Position numbers and translations under genes: made by a program. A model generated the notes under the pieces. The model was not told the origin of the DNA, searched no databases, and was given only the letters and a program-made list of their open reading frames with translations. Shown here piece after piece: positions 1-12,899 of a stretch of 64,000 bases of DNA (position 1 is its first letter; every line of letters starts with the position of its first letter). The stretch covers positions 42,766,988 through 42,830,987 of the forward strand of contig NC_087070.1 in assembly GCF_963678635.1 (NCBI RefSeq), given 5' to 3'. The DNA comes from Symsagittifera roscoffensis (lineage: Eukaryota; Xenacoelomorpha; Acoela; Convolutidae).

Positions 1-595
1 TTTTTACCACCCCCACTTCCGAAAGACATATATAAGGTTGTGGGGTCTGTTGTACCAAACGGCTAAAAAGAAGAACTAAATCACAAAAAGCTAATTTGCA
101 AAGATATTTTCATTTTGCTAGCATTATTTGAATAAATATTGAATCTTCAAAAAGAAATTGAAATGATTATACTAATGTTTGGATCAATGACGAAACTAAA
201 TACGAACAGCAAGAATTGTGAACCAACTTACTTAATGACATTTTTGAGATTCATTCGTTTTACAAAAAAAACGGTCAACTTTTTCATCTGCTTCAAATGT
301 CAATTGAAGTACCTGACTATGTGTCTTGAATTTGATTAGCTAATTTTAACATACCAGTTTCAACCACATAAGTTACAGTTCATTTTGTATAAATAATGAT
401 TTTGGACCGTTTAGGGCATAAGACCCATATTGCGTATAAAGACCAAATAAAATGCGCAACTGAATTATGGTTCTTCCTAAGGATGTCAAATTTCAAATCA
501 ATCAGAAGTTTTGAATAACATAAACCACAGGTGCGAGAAATGGTAAAGCAGCCCCCCCCCCCCCCGCTTCAACGTTTGCAGTCGAATGTACTTAC
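1..595. other. RGS gene intron or flank, no gene seen
   Basis: No coding exon is visible here. A pure poly-C tract lies at about 551-565, just beyond the splice donor of the leftmost RGS exon, so this stretch is most likely intron. The short plus-strand ORF at 139-339 has the composition of AT-rich noncoding DNA. Confidence 0.5.
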
Positions 596-1330
596 TTTTG
601 CACCTTCTGTAGATCACTAGGCTTGTCAGACAGTCGTGGGTCGTTGACTAACTTCCGGTAGACATCGCTCTTGAGGAACCGCTGGTATGGATCCGAACTC
701 ATAAGTAGCACGATTTCATCCAGAGCCCGATCGAACACATGTCTTTTTCCCAGGTGTGAGTAATCTCCGGAGCGATCAGCCTCAGTCCAACTCAAACTTC
801 CCACTGAGCTTCGACAGAAACTTCCGGAGCTTAGAACAGTTGCTCTTCCTGCTGAAGGCAAAACAAAGGGATTCTCTCGGATTTGCGAATCCAAAGACAC
901 GAGACGACCATCCTCGCCACCTACTGCACCGGTTGTTTCGCCATAAGAGAAACTGGAAACATTCGAGTTGCCAGATTTTGTTCCAGGTAAATTTGGCGAT
1001 GCAAGACTCGAGGAATCCCGAAGCCGAACTTCGGAACTCGAGTCGCGGAGATTAAGATCAAAGCAGCTCGACTGACTAATTACACCTGGTTTAGTTCCAG
1101 GCGCAGCAGGAGTATTTGAAGCTTCGGGGGTCGAAGTGATGTTAGCTGACGTTCCAAATGGCTTTTCCAGAGTAGACTCTGTGGGTGGAAAGACCATGGA
1201 GCCAAACTCAGAACTCTGTTGTTGTTTCATTTTCTGCGAGTGGTAAAACGATATCATGTATTGCTTGATGTCTTCTTTGATTCGGTTGTCGATGTTAATT
1301 TGAAGTTCGCCGTCTTCTTTTATGAAAGTT
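596..1330 (-). CDS. RGS exon: second half of RGS box with large Ser-rich insertion
   Basis: This 735-nt exon follows TTTCAG and ends before GTAAGT. It begins with TFIKEDGELQINIDNRIKED, which continues the RGS box. About 130-150 residues rich in Ser, Gly, Thr and Pro then follow. The fold resumes with GKRHVFDRALDEIVLLMSSD and PYQRFLKSDVYRKL, the last RGS helices. In vertebrate R7 proteins the corresponding loop is only about 20-30 residues. The insertion is open in frame with no splice site visible around it, so I read it as real coding sequence. Confidence 0.88.
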
Positions 1331-4300
1331 CTGAAACCAGAAACAATAAATTAGACATTACGGTCAAGTGAAAACTTTGAAGAACTTGAACACAAATGGG
1401 CAATTTAAATTTGTTTTGTTTAATTACAAGCGTAAAACAAAATGCCAGGACAATACGCAATGCACCTGTAAGTATGCGACCCCCTTCGAGAAAACTCTAG
1501 ATACGCCCTTGTTCTAAAGCACTTTTTCCGGACCCAGGATATTTGAAGTTTTAAGCGCATTTATTTGTTCGTGAAAGGGTTTAAATCTACATAACTTGAA
1601 CCTTAACTGCGATTCGCTGAGGATCTATGAAAAGGTATGCAGCCTGTTTGGACGATTTCGAAGTGAACACCTTACTGCTATGCTAAGAGTGCAGATCCTT
1701 TGCAGAACCTTTGAAAATTTATCTTAGACTCACTCGTAGATCTGTTTTAGTTTGGCGTCCACTTCACTTTGCTTGCATCTCCACAGCTCCTCGCAGGCTA
1801 GTTTGAACTTGAGATTCTCGGCACTGAACTCTGCCTCCAGGAACTTCATAAACTCCCTCTGTCCCGTGGGGTCTTTTAACAATTCCCCCAGTCCCAGGGC
1901 CCATCGCCTCACACGTTTCGGGAGGGGGTGCTTCACACTGAAACAAATAACAGAGAATAAACCCGGGTTGACCAAAACTTTTTGTCATACAATTTCCATA
2001 TTTGAAAAACATCTTGCCATACAGTTCCATACGTACAGAAAATTGTATGAAATCTCTATGATAAGCATTTTTCTATATATGAAAATTATATGTCAAGTAT
2101 TTTTTCATAAACCAAAAAGTTGATTTTTTTTGTAAATTTAATTTCTGCAAAATTTTGGGTTTGTTCGTAACCGAACGCAAATGACAGAGGAATTGGTTCA
2201 CTGAAAGCACCAAAAGTTGGAGGGTTTTGCATTTATAATGTATAGAAAACTACCAGAATGGTCATACAGCTGTCTTTCACAAATCATATATTTGAAGTAA
2301 CGAACTTTTAAACTTCGGCAAATTTTTTCAACAATGATTAAGAATTGAATTTTAAAAATATCAGACCTTGATCAGGGAAATACATAAACATGCCATGAAA
2401 AGCAAATGAGAATTTTCAGCGTTTTTTAGAAAAAATTGTTCTGCAAAAAGGAAAAAATCCATCTTTAGTGCATCCAGGACTACTTTTTGGATGCAAAAAA
2501 AATTGTTGCTGGAAAACGTTTGATTGAGTACAAAATTCGATCTGGGGTTGAAAAAAACTCTGGGGCAATTTCAAAATTACTTCAAAAAATGCTAATCATA
2601 CAATTTCCATATATGGGAGTTGTATGATAGGCATTTTTTTCAAAAAACAAAAACCTAGTTTTTTTCATCCCAAGACTCTTTTATTGAAATCAAACGGCCG
2701 CTTAAATTAGCTTATCATTTTTTTCAACATTTTGCAGAAAAGCTAGCCAAAAAATCAGTATTTTAAAATTTATGTAAAATGATTAATTATCTGTTGTTGT
2801 TCCGGTTTTCAATAAAATCACGGATAATTTGTTTGCGTGATAATTATTTGTTCAGAAAATTTTTGATTTTTAAGCTTGCAGTTTTTGACGTTTTGTTTTC
2901 ACGATCTGAAATATTATGATGCTCTCAAAACTAGAGAAGTGTTTTTACCCGCAATTTTTTGTCAGGTGAAGGAGTTTGAAGCTTGCCAGATTGGAATAAC
3001 TAATTCGCGCAAAATTTCCAACTTTAATTTGTTTCGTAGCAGGGGCAACGAATAAATCTGGCTTCAAAAACATTTCAAATGAAAGACGACTTCTCGTATA
3101 TCAGGGCAAAGCCCTCAATGTTCCGACTGTCTCTCAATTCACATCGAATAGTTTTTGGGAAAAGAAAAAATTAAAATTCTATAAATTTTGGACAATATAA
3201 AGTGTAAAATTTTGGGTCGTACGAAATTAAACGACCGATTAGCTAGTTGTAATTTAATTTGGAACAATTTGTGCGGATAATTCGCCACGCAAAAAATTTC
3301 GCCTTACACTTTAAGCATTATGAATAAGTTCTTCAAAGCGAGCATATTTTTGTTCAGAGCATGCTCAATTTGGCTATTTCAAGCCCTCTGAACTTAACAA
3401 AAAAATCTGAGGTAATATATTTTTTTTAACTCAGAAAGTCGGTATCTTCAACGGGGTATAAAAATTTTTTGTTGAAAGCTATCATTTTGATCGTCGAAAA
3501 TTTACTGAATAAAAAAAACACAAAACCTCATCGTTAGTGTCAAAAAGATTATAACGCTTTTTGAATATTCAATGTTTTAATTTTTTTTTGATGAAAGTGC
3601 TTCATTTTCGATGCGGACATTGTAATACCAATTTCTCCGCGACAGTCATAATTGTATCTTATTAGAAAAAATGTCTACGACTGTTTCTTTGCAATTGTTT
3701 TTTTAATTGTTCCGACTTCGATGAAAAAGATATATATGCTTCGGGTGGTTTGTTTGTTTGTTTCAAACCGTTTTCCAAACGATTTTTTATTGAGTGCAGA
3801 CATCAATAACACAATCTTTGTGGTACCAGCTGGACGGTGCGCACTATTTTACTAGCTTAACTCGAAGTCTATCTTACATGAATGAAGAAAGCTCTTTAAT
3901 GCTGAAAGTTTAACGCAAATTATTTATTTGTGGCGGCGAGTTATCCCGCGCTACACAATCTTTCTAAGTTGAATTTAGCCAAACTCATCGGTCGTTTTAA
4001 TTTCGTATACGACTCAAATTTTAACACTTAATGCTTTGATATTATCAGCTCAAAACTCATAGTGTAAATATATTTCTTATACCTAAAATTTTTCGAGACC
4101 AGTTAAAGAGCAGTCGGAAAATTCAGTGCTTTGACCTGATCATTGCGAGGCCAAACTGTGCTCTGGATAGGTGCACAATTTTGTGTCTGTATATTCCTGG
4201 ATTCCAGAGACAAGTCTTTAAACGTGTTAAAGACGACTAGTTTTGTTTTTCTGAAACTTTTATTATTTAGTCATTGAAAACAGAATGTTTGCAATAAAAT

Positions 4301-7300
4301 AGAGATAAAACCTGAAAAAACTGAGAATTTTAAGAGACATAGATACAGTTATCACCAAGTCTTTAATTAGCGGTATACAAACATGTTGGGTTTTGTTCAG
4401 CAAGTATAATTTCTTCTGGGTTCTGTTGAAAGCATGACATTAGAACATAGTACAGACAACTTTGTGGAAAAAATCCTTTTTTAAACAAATTACAATTAGT
4501 AATTTTTCCAAATTTAGGCTAGAATTAAAGCTTTGATATTAATCGAAAGTTGTCATGACTTATCTGCAAGAAATTGATAAGAAGAGCTTAAAAATAGTTC
4601 AAATTTTTCAACTGCAATGATTCCCTGATAGACTTTTTTGTTGCAAATTAATCTCATTTGATGAAAAAATAACAACGGATACTTGATAAACTTTCTTCTA
4701 ATCAATCGTCGAAATAAATAGATTAAGACCAGTGTTTCTCATTTTGAGCTCATTTCAGTTAATACGATTTTTAAACAGCTACATTCGTCGGAATAGAAAC
4801 AAATTAGTCTATTTAGCAACTTTTCATACCAATTTTTTAACAGAGAGTTTGTTGTGAATAATGTTGGTTTCCGAATCATAATCATGAAACAAAGAAAAAA
4901 TAGTTCTTCAATCAATCCTGGAAGAGCCCTTTGTGGTGTACCTTATAATGTCTTAAAAACCCTTCCTTGGGTCGTAATTTCCTTTTATTTCGTGAAAGGT
5001 CCAAAACAGTATGTGTAGTCATTTTTCAAATTTTACTTGCATCGCCGATGAACTTATAGATTCAATTAATTCAATTTTTCAATTCGTCCTTTGCAGCATT
5101 TCATTTGCTTCATGAGACATAAGCAAACCGCACTAAGAACTACAACAAGACTGCTCGTATCAAGGTCATATCCTGAACGTTTTGACTGCTGATGAATTAG
5201 GGTTGGCTTGAAGAGTTTTTCAACTTGATGTTGATATAAAAAGTTCTGTAAGTAATGGTTAATTAAAAATTCCAAATTTGTCTAGAGAACAAAACATCCC
5301 CCAGCACAAATGTTTTGTCACATTCTTCGAACAGATAGAAGCAAAAATTTTTGTCAGAGCAACCTGATTTGAAGCTGCAACTTCTATAATATCAGAGTTT
5401 TTAAATTAAAATCAGATTGAAAAGTGAGTTAATTTTTCCTTCTTCATGACAAGAAGGTTATCAATTTTTACTTAAAAATTCCCTATTGCATATTTGATTT
5501 AAATTTTTTAGTCAGAAATTCTATAAAACTCAATAAATTCTGTAAAAAAAATTCATATGTTAAAAAATTGCCATTCAAAGGATCAAAGATCGATTTAGGA
5601 GATAATCATCAGCAACTTGTACAGAACAGCTCACCCGATGATCTTACACTAAAGGTGCTAAGGTATCATCGAATTTTCGAAGAACTTTTCTCTGGTTTTG
5701 GCGAAAAGTCGGTGTATCGCCAAAAAAAAGAAAAACTTTCTAGTAAAAAAAAGCTTATCATACACCTTCAATAGATAAAAATTTCATGAATACCAATTTT
5801 GTGACGATGAAAACAAAAACTTGAACAAATCAGGTCAATTCCTATGCCTTGTAAAGGGAAGATCGTTCAACCTTTGATGACTCTAGGTTTGAGTAAATCA
5901 AGGTCTGTGTCCCGTGTGTTCGGTTTCGAACAGAACCGAAAAAATTCAAGAAACTATTTTTGAAAAAATAATCATTACGAGGCCAAACTTTGTACTTTGT
6001 GAATTGTAAGTGGTATTCGTATCAAGGACGTTCTTTTTGATACTTAGTTTTCTTTTATCTTTCCGACAAAATTTTACCATGTTTAAAGACATGTCTCTGG
6101 ATTCGAGATACATAAATATACTAAATTGTGCGTTTATCCAGTGCACAGTTTATTCTCGTAATGATAAAATGTTTGGAAATTTTATGGAAAGAATTGTTGT
6201 CATGCAATTTCCTCATATAATAAATTACTTTTACTATCATCACAGTCATATCTCACGGAGCCCATTTTGATAGAAAAATATTCAGCGGCCTATATAGCAA
6301 AAACTCAAAGTGCTTTTCCTTAAAAAAAGAAAAAGTAGTTAATTTTGGAACCAATTACAATCAATAAGCTATTTCAACGCTATAAAATTACGTAATTTCC
6401 CACAATTATCAAAAATTTTGAATGCAACAAAAAAATTTATTTTTATTTTTAAAAATCTTTGAACGAAACTTTTGCCAATCAACGCCCTTTAAATTGCAAA
6501 ACTGATTGAATTTTGTGCGTATATTTTCAAAATAATGAAATGCTCGCTCAAGTTTTTTTGAAAACCGTTTGTTGTAGGACTCCAAAACGATAAATTTCTG
6601 CTGAACTAGCAATTTACTGCTATTCGAGTAGATGAAAAACAAATTTTGTCCAAAGAACGTAACATGGCTGTCTTGCTTTTTTGTCAATATTGAACCTCGT
6701 GTTTTTTTCCGCTATTCAGCGATATGGCTAGGACTTGATTGGTTGATAGTTGCAACAATCAGTTTTGTGAATATTTTCGGACAGGACACTATTTGGTCAC
6801 TATAATTTCGGGAAACTAGAACTACGTTGTGAAATACTTCATGGCCAAAAACCGACTGATAAAAGCAACCAAAGCTCGGAACTCAACAATTTGAGCGAGC
6901 AGTAAGAGATTTAAAGCAATATTGATACTTTATGTAGATCATTTTAGCATTTTTTACTCAATCAAAAATTACGCTCAAACTACCAAGTTAAATGATGAGA
7001 AATTTATAACACAAAAATTATTTTGCACAGTCCAACAAAGTTTCAGAAGGATATTTTGAAAAAAAATTTTTTGAAATTTTTACCCTTCTATAACTCTGTT
7101 GGGCTGTGTAAGAAGTTTCTTTTGTTATAAGTCTCATCAATTACCTTGTTAGTTTCAGCATAATTCTTGATTGAATAAAAAAGTCAAATAATTGAGGGGT
7201 AAAAATTTGATTCAGAGTTTTGGGGAAAAATAAGCATATTAGTTGTAGTTAAAGTCTAAGCAACTTTTGTTATATTAACTTATGTCTAATCTGAACACAA

Positions 7301-10300
7301 TTTGAGAAAAAATGGGTGAGAAATTTCAATTTTTGTTCGTTTTGTTCGGATAATTTAATTCAGCACTTTTAAAATTTTTGAACTGTAGATAAGCAACACC
7401 TATACATTCCATCGAGAAAATACGTGAACAAATCGAGACACGCAGTGTCAAGGTGTGAACAAATTTCAAGATGCAATACAGTGTTGATCTAAATTAACAG
7501 GACAAAACGCGTTAAACTTGAATTTTAAAACGCATTTACCTCAAATTGGGTTGAGTTTAGGTGAAAATTTATGAAAACAAAACTTACTTAGAATGTTACC
7601 AAAATTAATATGATGTATCTTGTTTTGCGAAATTCGGTCCGAAACTTGACCCCAAAAATGGGTCATTTTGGCTATTCTTAGTTAATCAAAATTACGCCAA
7701 AAATACCCAGGCGATCACAGACATAATTATATCAAAGTGAGCCCCTTATGTAGCCCAACAAACTTTAAGTAGGGTATTTTCTCCAAAAAAATGCATATTC
7801 TTTAAACATTGTTTTTAAATAAAAAGTTGGTACTTTATATAGTAAAAATGACCTTTTTGTCTATCAAACACAAACAAATTAATTTATACAATGTTTTGGA
7901 GATTATACCCTTCTTAAAGTTTGTTGGGCTACGTAAGGGGCTCACTTTGATATAATTATGTCTGTGATCGACTGGGTATTTTTGGCGTAATTTTTGATTA
8001 ACTAAGAATAGCCAAAATGACCCATTTTTGGGGTAAAATTTCGGACCCGAATTTCGCAAAACAAATTACACCATATTGATTCTGCTAATTTTCTAAGTAA
8101 GTTTTGTTTCCATAAGTTTTCACCTAAACTCAATCCACTTTGTGAAAAATGAGTTTTAAATTTCAAGTTTAACGCGTTTTGTCCGGTTAATTTAAATCAG
8201 CACTGTATAAGTTGTTGCTTATCTGGTTGAGAGACTCTGGTGCGAAAAAATTGAACAAAACGCTCTTTTTAAAAAACGTTTACGCTTACACGCAATTTCG
8301 CTTTCTTAGTTGTATAGGCTGATCGACTTAGGAAAAATATTGCACTGGAGTTTCAAATAACGCACTGACCACATTTTTCAAATATGGCACGGTAACACGT
8401 GAACATTTCTGTCAATTGGTTGAACATTTCTGTCATTTGAACATTGTGCCAAGAGAAAAGAGTGTTTTTTGTTGCTTTTCTAGGTACTTACTGTGGGGCG
8501 GATAAGTTGAAGTACGAGGGTTCTTCTGTGATCCAGGGGTTGAAGCAGTCCTCAGTGGCGAGGAAAGGATCGAAGTCTTGATATGCAAGCGTGTGGCTCA
8601 TAAGGCTAAAAAAACAAAACTATTTTCAGTACCCTGCCTAGGAGGCAGAGGGTTGGGTTTAGTAGCGGGTTTAGGGGGGTGGGGCGGACGCTCTTTCCTC
8701 AGGAATTCGACCGCCTACTGAACCAAGGGCCCCCTTTGTACTATTTTGAAACATCCGTTTTGGCTGACTGACCTTCAAAGTTTTCGGAGGAGCTTTTGGC
8801 TCCAATTTTATTCTAATTTCGAAGGGAAGCGCGCGCCAAAAAAAAACGCAATTTTTTGAACAACATTTTCCAAAAATTGCCTAAAAACGCCTTATTTGGC
8901 CCTTTTTTTGAAAATTTTGCAATTTTTTTGAAAATCGCCCATTTTGAGACAATCCTAGATTCGGTTTACGACGCTCATTTTTGTCAGACAAATTCTAAAA
9001 ATTTTCAAATTAAAGAAAATTTGGCAAAAAAAAAAAGGTTTTTATTTGGTTTTAGGCCCCTAAAACCTTATAAAAACATTTTTGTCTTTAGAAAAAAATG
9101 TTACGTGGAAAATTTTTTTAAAAAATGTTTGTTTTGAAAAAAACTTCAACCTCTCGACTAACTTGAAATGAATTTAACAACCAAAAAAATACATATTTGA
9201 GTCTAATTGGCTAATAACTCCATTTTAAGCCCCAGTCACACCCGCCTTAAATTCTTTGGGATCAGGATTCCACAACTACTAACTTATTATACTCAGATAT
9301 TGACTGAATCCCACAACTCAAATGAGCACTTATTATTCGCAAGAAACCTACGCTTTGAGAACCTATTTCATCAATCTAACCTTTTCACTGAAACTCCGAA
9401 TGCGATCTAGATACGCAAACCCCGATTAATTTAATTAAAGTTCAATATTGTTTGTCTCGTGACATTTAATTTACCAGAAATTCCAACAGACAGTGAAGCC
9501 TTTTTCGAATTCTTTATATTTCTTTCAAAGGACTTGGCTTTGCAAATGCAAGAAGAAACCACTTAATAAAAAATGAAAAGAACGAAAATTAAATGAGCAG
9601 AAACCTGCAAAAAAACAAATGAGGCGCCGAGTCAAGTTCAATGTACTTAAGAAGTTTATCTTTTGTTAAAGCGTCATCATTTCCAATATTACTTGAATTC
9701 GATCTCGCGAAATCCAACAATATAATTGATTAGTCTATAATTATACGGCAATTAACAGGCGAAGCAAAATTAATGACTTTTGTTTGAAAAATCAACTTCA
9801 ATATAAAATTTCTTTAATTTGTCTACTGCAATTGTCCCGGACTACAAAATTGGGCTCTTTTCTAATCCCCTTTTGTTTTTTTTTGAAATTCATTTTGTGA
9901 AAGCACATGAGCAATGACTTTTGATGTGATTAACTGCAAAAAACTGTCAGTGTGAAAAGGTCAACAATTTTCTTATAACATTTTTGACATGCAAATTGAC
10001 TTGAACAATATATACGACTCAAACTTTGTTGCTTAATTTTCTTAACTCAAAAATCAAATTTTGTGAGACTTCCATTTGGAAAAATCTTGGAGACCAATTA
10101 AAGTACTGTCGGAACATTTAGAGCTTTGTCTTGATTTACAAGCAGTCTTGTTTCAAAAAATTTAAAAAATACTTGATTTTAAAAAAAATATTATCACCAT
10201 AATTTGAACGTAAAGTGAAACAAGACTGCTCGTATCTCGTATCGGGACGAAGCCCTGCATGTCCTGACTGCCTTTTTAAGGTCTATGGAACAGCAATAAC

Positions 10301-12860
10301 ATGAAAAATTAAATGTAAGTAAATAATATGATTTTTTTGAAAATTGATTTTTTTTGTTAAAAATATCCCCCCACACACCATATAAAGAACAAATTCATAG
10401 ATTTCGCTCCTAGTAACAAGTCAATTTCGGCAAATAAGCTTGCTTCAACCAATTTGGAATGATTTCTAAGATGGATTAAGTCTCCGCTTACACGTTATTA
10501 GCGCGAAATAAATCGCGCGTTAATTGTCTCAATTGGCCAAAATGGCAATCTTTAAGCCCCCTAACTTTACAAAAAATGATCACAGGTGAAATATACTTTT
10601 CAAATTTAAGCTCACAAAAGCAATACCTTTTGTTTGATATAAAAAGTTCCGCCAAAAATGCCTAGTTAAAAAGTCGAAATTTGTCTGAAGAAAAAAAATA
10701 AGCACCCCGAACACAAATATTCTGTTTATTTCGTTACAAAAGTCGCAACAAAATTGAAGTTTCCGTTCTGTCCTCGGTAATTTTATTGGAAAAAACAATG
10801 GAAAAAACTTCCTAAAAAAATTTGATTTTTACGTTTGCTACAAACTGTATAAGAGGTTATAACAACACACACGAGTGTGTTGAAGCCCGGGCGCTTAAGT
10901 TTTTTTTTAATGAACAAATAAATATGTTATCTACCCAGGTTGACCACCCTACAAAAATGGACTTATCTTAGAACCTCTTATAAGGTTTATAGGAAATTTT
11001 CACTATCTTACAACTTTCTCCTAAAAAAAAATTGCTAAGACAGTGTTTCTCAAAAATAAAAAATCTCCAGAAACATGAGCTTCTACATCCTCAAATCAGA
11101 TTAAAATCAATTGGTTTTTTTCTAATGAATGCATGTGAAAATTTTTATATACGTGTTATAATGTATGCACTTTGAACAAAAAAAAATCTCAAACAAAAAA
11201 TAGAATTTTTTCAATCAATCTCCTGATCAAGCGTAATTGGCGGTTTAAACTTATTTTGGACATAAGTTTCCGAATCATGTCAAATAGTTTCAAACGTTTT
11301 GTCCGTGGAGTTCAGGTAAAAACGATTTCTGGAAATCTGCAAATAAATAACTCAGTAACCTTTTTGAGTTTTTTGGTTAACTCATGCAGCAAAACAATCC
11401 TTTTGGCTTCCGAGTTTTCGTTATTGCACTCTGCGTCACTGCATTTTATTTTAACATCACAATATTCAAAACGCTTTGACGGACAAAAAAGAATTTTTTG
11501 TTTTCTAGCAATATCAAAAATCACAAAAAACTCCAAATTCTAGCTTTATCATGCTTCCGCTGATATTATGCTTTTAATTTAAATTTAGGAAAGAAGTTTA
11601 AATGCTCGAAAAACGTTGAATTAAGTTGCAAAAAAGTTTAGTAATACTTCACACCAAAATTTGTATTATTCGGACTTTACCTTTTTTTCAAGATTCTTCT
11701 AGGCGTGAAAAAATTATCGCGTTACAACCTGAAACAAACTTACGCCAGTATTTGGACAATTTTTTTATGCTACTTGGAAATTAAGTAATTTATTTGAGTA
11801 TATTAAGCAATTCTTGATATAACGCAATAGCAGAACAATATCACGACGCAATAGCTTGATATCACACAACAGCAGAACATTCATAGCAAAAAGCAGAACA
11901 GAACTTTAGCTAAAATTGGAGAAAAAATTGTGCTTTTTTAATTGTTTTATAGCTCGCTCTATTTTTTATCATTTGATTAACTTACTTAACCAATAAGGGT
12001 TTTTGACCAATGTATCTCTTTTTGATTTCTCTTTTTGTATGGTGTTTTTCGTGCGAGTTCGACAACCTTCGTTTATTTTTCACTTCAAAAACAAATAATT
12101 GTTTTTATCAATTACTATGAAAGCAATTAATATTGAACAGGCCAATCGATTTGTTTTATGAAAAACCCTAAGAAACCGTTTTTTTATTATGTTTTTTTTT
12201 GTGCAACAGTTAAAATGGTCGGCCTTGTGTAATGGTTTTTTTTACCATGGGTTTTAAGCAATGTTTTTTGTGCAATAGTTATTGTGCAATGGCGGCATTT
12301 TGCAATTGTTTTTATGCAACGGTTTTTGTGCGATGGTTTTTGTGCAATGGTTTTTGTTGTGCATTGGGTTTTGCAAGGTTTTTGTGCAATAGTTATTGTG
12401 CAATGGCGGCATTTTTGCAATTGTTTTTGTGCAATGGTTTTTGTGCGATGATTTTTGTGCAATGGTTTTTGTTGTGCATTGGGTTTTTGCAAGGTTTTTG
12501 TGCAATAGTTTTTGTCAACTGTTTATGTTGTGTTTGGAGTTTGCTTACCACTTGGCACAAGTGGCTGGCGAGTAGCTCTTGGACTTGGCCACTCGGCTCA
12601 GCAGCAGGTCTCTCGTCTTCTGCAGTGCCTCCCGAGTGAGGGGTTTGGGCTCCTGGAAGAACTTCCGAGGTCCTCGCTCCAACATAGCTGATATGCCACT
12701 CTAGAATTATTCAGATAATACGTACATTCACCAAAATTTAATTGCTTAACTTGCTTAATTTTTGTAATAATGTATTTGTATGTATGAAGATTTTTTTTTT
12801 TCGTTCTTTCTTTCGTTCTTTATTTCTTTCTTTCTTTCTTTCTTTCTTTCTTTCGTTTTT

Positions 12861-12899
<39 letters not shown>

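Larger units (their letters stand above)
1938..8491. other. RGS intron (6.5 kb) with foldback relics
   Basis: No exon is visible between 1938 and 8491. The intron is AT-rich and holds several inverted-repeat relics, listed separately (3190-4050, 5964-6168, 6938-7190, 7387-8223). A diverged relic of the GTTCCGAC/GTCGGAAC MITE family lies at about 5095-5360. The short ORFs here look like chance. Confidence 0.6.
8606..12548. other. RGS intron (3.9 kb)
   Basis: No exon is seen. It contains a relic of the CAGGGGCGGAT MITE family (about 8675-9060) and a copy of the GTTCCGAC/GTCGGAAC family (10219-10750). It ends in the TTTTTGTGCAATGG minisatellite beside the next exon. Confidence 0.6.

Noticed and set aside
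756-1055. 99-codon plus-strand ORF
   Set aside because: Antisense shadow of the RGS exon 596-1330.
12187-12639. ORFs of 83-135 codons on both strands at the minisatellite
   Set aside because: Products of the 14-15 bp repeat; they read through on both strands with repeated FCNG/CTKTIAQK-like words.
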